9,175 nt of DNA from Spirulina sp. DLM2.Bin59 (GTDB lineage Bacteria; Cyanobacteriota; Cyanobacteriia; Cyanobacteriales; Spirulinaceae). Location: the NCBI GenBank assembly GCA_007693875.1, contig RECT01000255.1:1-9175 (forward strand). The letters are read 5' to 3'. Of the stretch, positions 6,135 to 9,175 are shown in pieces. Numbering within the stretch: the first letter of the stretch is position 1; the number at the start of each line of letters is the position of its first letter. The position numbers and the translations under genes were made by a program. The notes under the pieces are model-generated. The model made no database searches, was not told where the DNA came from, and saw nothing but the letters and a program-made list of their open reading frames with translations.

Positions 6135-7408
6135 TGGGCAGCACCCGGTTTAATCACCGGGTTTTCTGGGGCCAATTCCCGTTTGAGGGCCAGCGATCGC
6201 TGTTGGTAGGCTTGGGCTAAGTCGTAATGGCCCAGGGTGTTGTGAACCTTACTGAGGTTATTTAACGCCACTGCCTCCCCAAAGCGATCGCCTAACTGTT
6301 GTTTTAAAATCAGGGCCTCTTGGTAGGCATTGAGGGCCGTTGGATAATCACTAAGGCGAAAGGCACAGTTCCCTAAGCCGCTCCAGGCAATGGCCCGATG
6401 GCGATCAAATTCCAGTTCAGAACTGATTTGCAAAAGCTGTTCATAGGTGCGTTGGGCTTGCTCGTCGGCTTGACAGCAGGCGTAGGCATTGGCTAACCCC
6501 ACCAGGGCATCGTGAAAATCCAAATCCGGCTTGGGGGCATCGTAGTGGCGGCAATAGTCTTCGTAATGGCTGATGGCCAATTCATAGGCATTAATCGCTT
6601 CATAGGCCTGGGCCAGCAAAAAGAGGGTTTGGGTCTTGCCGCGATGATCTTGAATCCCGTCACGAATTGCCAGCGATCGCTGATAGCAATCAATGGCTTC
6701 ACGGTTTTGCCCCAAGGCATGGTGGGCTTTGCCGAGGTTGGTGAGGGATTTGGCTTCACCGAGGCGATCGCCAATGGATTCCGCCAAATGGAGATGCTTC
6801 TCAAAATGATCCACCGCCAGCTTCATGGCGAGGCGATATTCCCCCTGATCATGGTGTTGTACCGTCCCCCACCGTTGGGCAGTGGGCCGGGTTCCCGTCG
6901 CCCCCATCCGCCAATCGCCACTTTCCCGCTGTACGACTAAAGATTGTTGATACCGTTCGATGGCCGCCTGATATTGTCCCAAGGACTGCAACGCCACCCC
7001 CAAATTACTCAGGACATTGGCCTCCCCCTGGAAATCGCCAATTTCCTGATAAAGACCGAGGGCCTGTTGCCAGGTTTGTAGGGCTGCCTTGAACTGGCTA
7101 TTTTGGTAGCATTCAATGCCCTGTTGCAGGAGGCGATCGGCTTCCTGTTTCGTTTTAAGGTGGATGACCGCTTCCGAGGGGACGCTGGCCAGGAGGGGAT
7201 GTTGTTTGAGGCGATCGCTGAGGGCCTCCAGTTGTTGAGGATCATAACGGGGGGGCGATTCATCCCGTAGCAGTTGGGCGATGGTTTCCATCAAACCCCA
7301 ATCCACCAAATCCTTCGCCGCGATTAACAGTTTTTCCTCAGCATCTATCGGACTGTGGAGCAATTGCTTCACCAATTTCAAATAAGCTAGATAGCGTTCA
7401 TGATTCAT
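6131..7408 (-). CDS. tetratricopeptide repeat (TPR) protein
   Basis: A 425-residue soluble helical protein. Residues 1-50 (MNHERYLAYLKLVKQLL onward) resemble the short N-terminal helical module found in many cyanobacterial TPR/CHAT proteins. From about residue 86 to 410 come TPR units of the 40-residue kind, recognisable by the repeated G-D--GEA--L-NLG---LG-Y--A pattern (GDFQGEANVLSNLG, GDRLGEAKSLTNLG, GDRFGEAVALNNLS). No catalytic domain such as CHAT or a kinase follows, so it is probably a scaffold or adaptor with unknown partners. The unit at 164-212 is 49 residues long and lacks the ALGNLG consensus (see findings). Start ATG 7408 has only a weak TTTAGG upstream. Its stop codon shares TTAA with the convergent htpX stop. 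Many HIP1 sites lie in it. Confidence 0.88.
   Translation of the reverse strand: MNHERYLAYLKLVKQLLHSPIDAEEKLLIAAKDLVDWGLMETIAQLLRDESPPRYDPQQLEALSDRLKQHPLLASVPSEAVIHLKTKQEADRLLQQGIECYQNSQFKAALQTWQQALGLYQEIGDFQGEANVLSNLGVALQSLGQYQAAIERYQQSLVVQRESGDWRMGATGTRPTAQRWGTVQHHDQGEYRLAMKLAVDHFEKHLHLAESIGDRLGEAKSLTNLGKAHHALGQNREAIDCYQRSLAIRDGIQDHRGKTQTLFLLAQAYEAINAYELAISHYEDYCRHYDAPKPDLDFHDALVGLANAYACCQADEQAQRTYEQLLQISSELEFDRHRAIAWSGLGNCAFRLSDYPTALNAYQEALILKQQLGDRFGEAVALNNLSKVHNTLGHYDLAQAYQQRSLALKRELAPENPVIKPGAAH
6143..6165 (+). terminator. intrinsic terminator-like hairpin for htpX, inside the TPR coding sequence
   Basis: ACCCGGT (6143-6149), a 6-base loop and ACCGGGT (6156-6162) form a perfect 7-bp GC-rich stem followed by three further T residues (TTTTC run). 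It starts 8 bases after the htpX stop, on the strand that would terminate htpX. On the minus strand no T-tract follows. It encodes part of the last dozen codons of the convergent TPR gene. Confidence 0.55.
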
Positions 7409-7679
7409 GCCTAAAGCCGCTGAATGGGTTTAATTTCAGCCAAGACTACCCCGAATGCCCTCGATCGCTTGGGTCAACAGATCAAACAGATCAAACCTGT
7501 CTTAGGGTGCTGTAAGGCGAAGCCGCAACGCACCGCAGGTCTAACAATCCACCCCTTGACCCATCCCCCCTTCTAGCCTAACGCCCCTTGCCCGAATTCT
7601 GGATGATGATCACAAAACTCTAGGAATTCGGCAGGTACCAGCCCCGGTGGGACATTTTGGGGGGCGAATTTGCCAACAG
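7409..7679. other. intergenic region between TPR gene and tRNA-Gly terminator
   Basis: No complete gene is supported. The stretch holds a tandem AGATCAAAC pair near 7478-7496, a GGTGC...GCACC hairpin repeat (7506-7534), and an 8-bp perfect inverted repeat CCGAATTC/GAATTCGG (7592-7599 and 7624-7631). Two minus-strand open stretches read like protein C-termini but have no start codon: 7436-7501, ending LLTQAIEGIRGSLG, and 7573-7674, ending EFCDHHPEFGQGALG. They may be gene remnants or chance. No clear promoter for the TPR gene was found. Confidence 0.4.
7506..7534. repeat. dispersed hairpin repeat of the GGTGCG...CGCACC type
   Basis: GGTGC (7506-7510) and GCACC (7530-7534) flank an imperfect stem closed by GGC-GAA-GCC. 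Nine of 13 positions pair. Palindromes with GGTGCG ends and a GGCTTCGCC centre are very common in intergenic DNA of many cyanobacteria; the sequence here is a slightly degenerate member. It separates the two coding-like remnants of this region. Confidence 0.45.
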
Positions 7680-7701
7680 AAAAAGAGAGTGAACCTCTCC
7701 C
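7680..7701 (-). terminator. intrinsic terminator of tRNA-Gly
   Basis: On the minus strand GAGAG (7699-7695), a 5-base loop and CTCTC (7689-7685) form a stem that G-U pairs extend outward. It is followed directly by five T residues (complement of 7684-7680). It lies about 20 bases past the tRNA 3' end. It could also end read-through transcripts from ribH, for which no separate terminator was found. Confidence 0.6.
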
Positions 7702-7721
7702 TTCTCGTTAGAAATTTTCTA

Positions 7722-7793
7722 AGCGGGTAACGCGATTCGAACGCGCGACATTCACCTTGGCAAGGTGACGCTCTACCACTGAGCTATACCCGC
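7722..7793 (-). tRNA. tRNA-Gly (anticodon GCC)
   Basis: A complete cloverleaf on the minus strand. The acceptor GCGGGTA pairs with TACCCGC, the D arm is GCTC...GAGC, and the anticodon stem TCACC/GGTGA encloses the 7-base loop TTGCCAA with anticodon GCC (7761-7759). The variable loop has 5 bases and the T arm is GCGCG-TTCGAAT-CGCGT. The discriminator base is U, as expected for tRNA-Gly. CCA is not encoded and must be added enzymatically. It reads the GGC and GGU codons. A palindrome TTAGAAATTTTCTAA (7708-7722) abuts the 3' end and may serve as a processing hairpin. A strong promoter lies upstream. Confidence 0.97.
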
Positions 7794-7814
7794 ATCTGCT
7801 TTTAGACTTTTATT

Positions 7815-7843
7815 AGTATGGCGAAAGTTGGGGCATTTGTCAA
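7815..7843 (-). promoter_or_regulatory. sigma70-type promoter of tRNA-Gly
   Basis: On the minus strand a perfect -35 TTGACA (7843-7838), a 17-base spacer and -10 CATACT (7820-7815, 4 of 6 matches) lie 21 bases before the mature tRNA 5' end. The transcript would start near 7808 with a leader of about 15 bases. It sits in the gap after ribH, so the tRNA is independently transcribed. Confidence 0.75.
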
Positions 7844-7884
7844 GGCAATTTGGGCAAAATCCCCAAAAACCTTGATCCCCTGCC

Positions 7885-8421
7885 CTAGGCCCGCTCCGGG
7901 GTCATGGGCAATGCTGGGGTAACGGGCAAACTCGGCAAAGCTTGATTAAGACTCCGCATCAAATTCGCCATCTCTAAAGCATTCATGGCATAGTTCCAAC
8001 CCAAATTACTCTTAATCCCTGCCCGCTCTAGGGCCTGCTGGAGCGTGTCGGTGGTGAGGATGCCAAAAATCACCGGGACACCGGTTTGGAAACTGGCGGC
8101 GGCGATCCCTTTAGCGGCCTCGGCGGCCACATAGTCAAAATGGGGCGTATCCCCCCGAATCACAGCCCCGAGGCAAATCACCGCATTATATCGCCGGGAA
8201 CCTGCCACTTGGCGAGCCACCATCGCCACTTCAAAGCTCCCCGGAACCCAAAAGTAATCCGTTTGGGGGCCTTGGGGATTGGTATCAACACCGTGGCGCT
8301 GAAGGCAGTCCTGGCAACCGGCAAGGAGCTTGCTCGTCACCATGTCGTTAAAGCGACCAATGACGATGGCAATGCGGAGGGAGTCGGGATCGGTGGTGAA
8401 GTTGCCTTCAAAGACGGCCAT
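7885..8421 (-). CDS. ribH: 6,7-dimethyl-8-ribityllumazine synthase
   Basis: A 178-residue enzyme for the penultimate step of riboflavin synthesis. It condenses 5-amino-6-(D-ribitylamino)uracil with 3,4-dihydroxy-2-butanone 4-phosphate to give the lumazine that riboflavin synthase uses. Family marks in order: IVIGRFND (F24, substrate ring stacking), VPGSFEVA (about 59-66), LGAVIRGDTPHFDYV with the catalytic-position His94, and FGILTTDTLQQALERAG. GIKSNLGWNYAMNALEMA closes the core. A proline-rich tail of about 16 residues (LPVTPALPMTPERA) extends past the usual end. Members assemble into pentamers or 60-mer shells in the cytosol. ATG 8421 gives the expected N-terminus MAVFEGNF; no clear ribosome-binding site precedes it. 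It lies 83 bases after psbZ in the same direction, a common cyanobacterial order. A TATGAT box at 8474-8469 (-) might give it its own promoter. Confidence 0.97.
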   Translation of the reverse strand: MAVFEGNFTTDPDSLRIAIVIGRFNDMVTSKLLAGCQDCLQRHGVDTNPQGPQTDYFWVPGSFEVAMVARQVAGSRRYNAVICLGAVIRGDTPHFDYVAAEAAKGIAAASFQTGVPVIFGILTTDTLQQALERAGIKSNLGWNYAMNALEMANLMRSLNQALPSLPVTPALPMTPERA

Positions 8422-8504
8422 GGGAATCGGGGGGAGAAGGGACTAAAATGGCGTGGCGATCGCACCGGATCATACACGCCAGATTGCAAGCAATGGGGGG
8501 ATGC

Positions 8505-8693
8505 TCAAACAACGAAGAAGTTTAACACGCCGACGACGACGACGAGGATCAGCCATAGACCGGAGCTAAGATAGATCAGTTGTTTGGATTGATCCCAGTT
8601 TTGGGGGGTGGCGTAGGCGACGGGTACGCCAACGACCATGGCGAAGGAGAGGAAGACAAGGGCAGCAAGGGCGATTTGAAAGATAATGGACAT
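8505..8693 (-). CDS. psbZ: photosystem II protein PsbZ (Ycf9)
   Basis: A 62-residue thylakoid membrane protein, full length for the family. It has two membrane helices: residues 2-27 (IIFQIALAALVFLSFAMVVG) and 38-60 (LSSGLWLILVVVVGVLNFF), joined by the conserved loop VAYATPQNWDQSKQ. PsbZ sits at the edge of the photosystem II core near CP43 and helps stabilise the supercomplex and phycobilisome or antenna coupling. AGGAG (8706-8702) stands 8 bases before the ATG, a good Shine-Dalgarno. It lies upstream of ribH on the same strand and downstream of ispD. Its first 31 bases plus 24 bases of upstream sequence are exactly repeated at the right end of the window. Confidence 0.97.
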   Translation of the reverse strand: MSIIFQIALAALVFLSFAMVVGVPVAYATPQNWDQSKQLIYLSSGLWLILVVVVGVLNFFVV

Positions 8694-8717
8694 GGGCGGT
8701 TCTCCTAATACAGCGAT
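8663..8717. repeat. 55-bp exact direct repeat, copy 1 (psbZ start region)
   Basis: This copy covers the psbZ ribosome-binding site and first codons. It is identical base for base to 9121-9175, in the same orientation. Identity breaks exactly one base to the left (8662 G versus 9120 A). This is the original context, since psbZ is complete here. Confidence 0.95.
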
Positions 8718-8818
8718 ATTATTGAATTAAACAAGGCCAATCCGTGGGCTTCCAGGGTTTAAAAAAAGTCCTCTTAGTACGCTAGCAAATCCCGGTCATT
8801 CTGGGAAGGGTTTGGGGG

Positions 8819-9151
8819 CTAGGCGGGGGGGGTGGCCCGTTGTTGGAGGATGAATTGGGCGATCGCCAAATCTACGGGGGTGGTAATTTTCAGGTTGGTT
8901 TCTTCCCCCGGCACGATCTGCACGGGAAAATCACACTTTTCAAATAAAGCAGCATCGTCGGTGACGGCCCAGCCCAGTTCGCGGCCGTGGTGGTGGCATT
9001 GTTTGAGCAGGGGGACATCGAAGCGTTGGGGGGTTTGGGCGGCCCAGAGGTTGCGGCGATCAGGGGTGCTTTGGATGATCTGGTCGCTGTTGACGATTTT
9101 AATTGTGTCTTTAACGGGGACAGCAAGGGCGATTTGAAAGATAATGGACAT
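8819..9151 (-). CDS. ispD: 2-C-methyl-D-erythritol 4-phosphate cytidylyltransferase, C-terminal half on a chimeric start
   Basis: The open frame is 110 residues; real IspD is about 225-235. From residue 11 on it is a good IspD C-terminal half: VPVKDTIK, LWAAQTPQRFDVPLLKQC (the TPQ substrate motif), WAVTDDAALFEK, VPGEETNLKITTPVDLAIAQ (the conserved Asn-Leu/Ile-Lys). IspD transfers CMP to methylerythritol phosphate in the non-mevalonate isoprenoid pathway, which supplies carotenoids, phytol and quinones. Residues 1-10 (MSIIFQIALA) are the first ten residues of PsbZ, because 9121-9175 duplicates the psbZ start region. The genuine ispD sequence therefore spans about 8819-9127, and the N-terminal nucleotide-binding half, including the glycine-rich CTP loop, is missing. 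I read this as an intact genomic ispD cut and chimerised at a contig end, not as a functional fusion. Confidence 0.85.
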   Translation of the reverse strand: MSIIFQIALAVPVKDTIKIVNSDQIIQSTPDRRNLWAAQTPQRFDVPLLKQCHHHGRELGWAVTDDAALFEKCDFPVQIVPGEETNLKITTPVDLAIAQFILQQRATPPA

Positions 9152-9175
9152 GGGCGGTTCTCCTAATACAGCGAT
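9121..9175. repeat. 55-bp exact direct repeat, copy 2 (window end, probable assembly artefact)
   Basis: Identical to 8663-8717 and ending precisely with the window. It supplies a psbZ ribosome-binding site and start to the truncated ispD frame. The junction falls in a short shared CTTGCTG. Exactly 55 bases at a sequence end fits a common de Bruijn k-mer length, which points to an assembly loop or chimeric read. Confidence 0.9.

Noticed and set aside
7592..7631. 8-bp inverted repeat CCGAATTC/GAATTCGG as an attachment site or transposon end
   Set aside because: The arms are short, contain EcoRI-like palindromic cores that pair easily by chance, and no integrase or target duplication is nearby.
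7723..7793. tRNA-Gly as an integration site for a genomic island
   Set aside because: No repeated 3' tRNA fragment or integrase is present in the window.
8086..8574. 162-codon plus-strand frame opposite ribH and psbZ
   Set aside because: It lies antisense to two firmly identified genes and has no family-like motifs; it is a shadow frame.
8694..8818. Intrinsic terminator between ispD and psbZ
   Set aside because: A run of seven T residues exists on the minus strand, but no adequate stem precedes it.
8819..9151. A genuine PsbZ-IspD fusion protein
   Set aside because: Only ten PsbZ residues are joined, the copy is exactly 55 bases and stops at the window edge, and the IspD nucleotide-binding half is absent; artefact is simpler.

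Overview
The window is cyanobacterial. It carries psbZ (a photosystem II subunit found only in oxygenic phototrophs), the psbZ-ribH gene order seen in many cyanobacteria, and 15 copies of the cyanobacterial HIP1 octamer GCGATCGC. The core part is moderately GC-rich. I cannot name the species from sequence alone.

Layout. Positions 1-199 (-) hold the N-terminal part of a hypothetical protein that runs off the left edge. Positions 377-1192 (+) encode a stand-alone HNH-type nuclease-like protein. A short MITE-like inverted-repeat element follows at about 1266-1358. Positions 1467-2217 (-) hold a UPF0175 / DUF3368-PIN antitoxin-toxin pair. This first 2.5 kb looks accessory: it is more AT-rich (most clearly in the HNH gene) and has no HIP1 site. 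From about 2.36 kb the window becomes ordinary chromosome: a large GH57/DUF3536 glycoside hydrolase (-), a divergent htpX-type membrane metalloprotease (+), and a TPR protein (-) that converges on htpX and shares a 4-base TTAA with it, so the two stop codons overlap. A tRNA-Gly(GCC) gene (-) with its own clear promoter and terminator follows, then ribH (-), psbZ (-), and the 3' half of ispD (-) at the right edge.

The right end is suspicious. The last 55 bases (9121-9175) repeat 8663-8717 exactly. This replaces the N-terminal half of ispD with the ribosome-binding site and first codons of psbZ. It is best read as an assembly or chimera artefact at a contig end, not as a real gene fusion.

How the genes relate: ispD, psbZ and ribH lie on one strand and probably form a housekeeping group (isoprenoid precursor synthesis, photosystem II, riboflavin synthesis). 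The GH57 enzyme and HtpX diverge from a shared control region of about 0.3 kb. The toxin-antitoxin pair has its own extended -10 promoter. The best candidate for something poorly described is the HNH-like protein in the accessory segment. I see no CRISPR array, complete insertion sequence or multi-gene defence operon.
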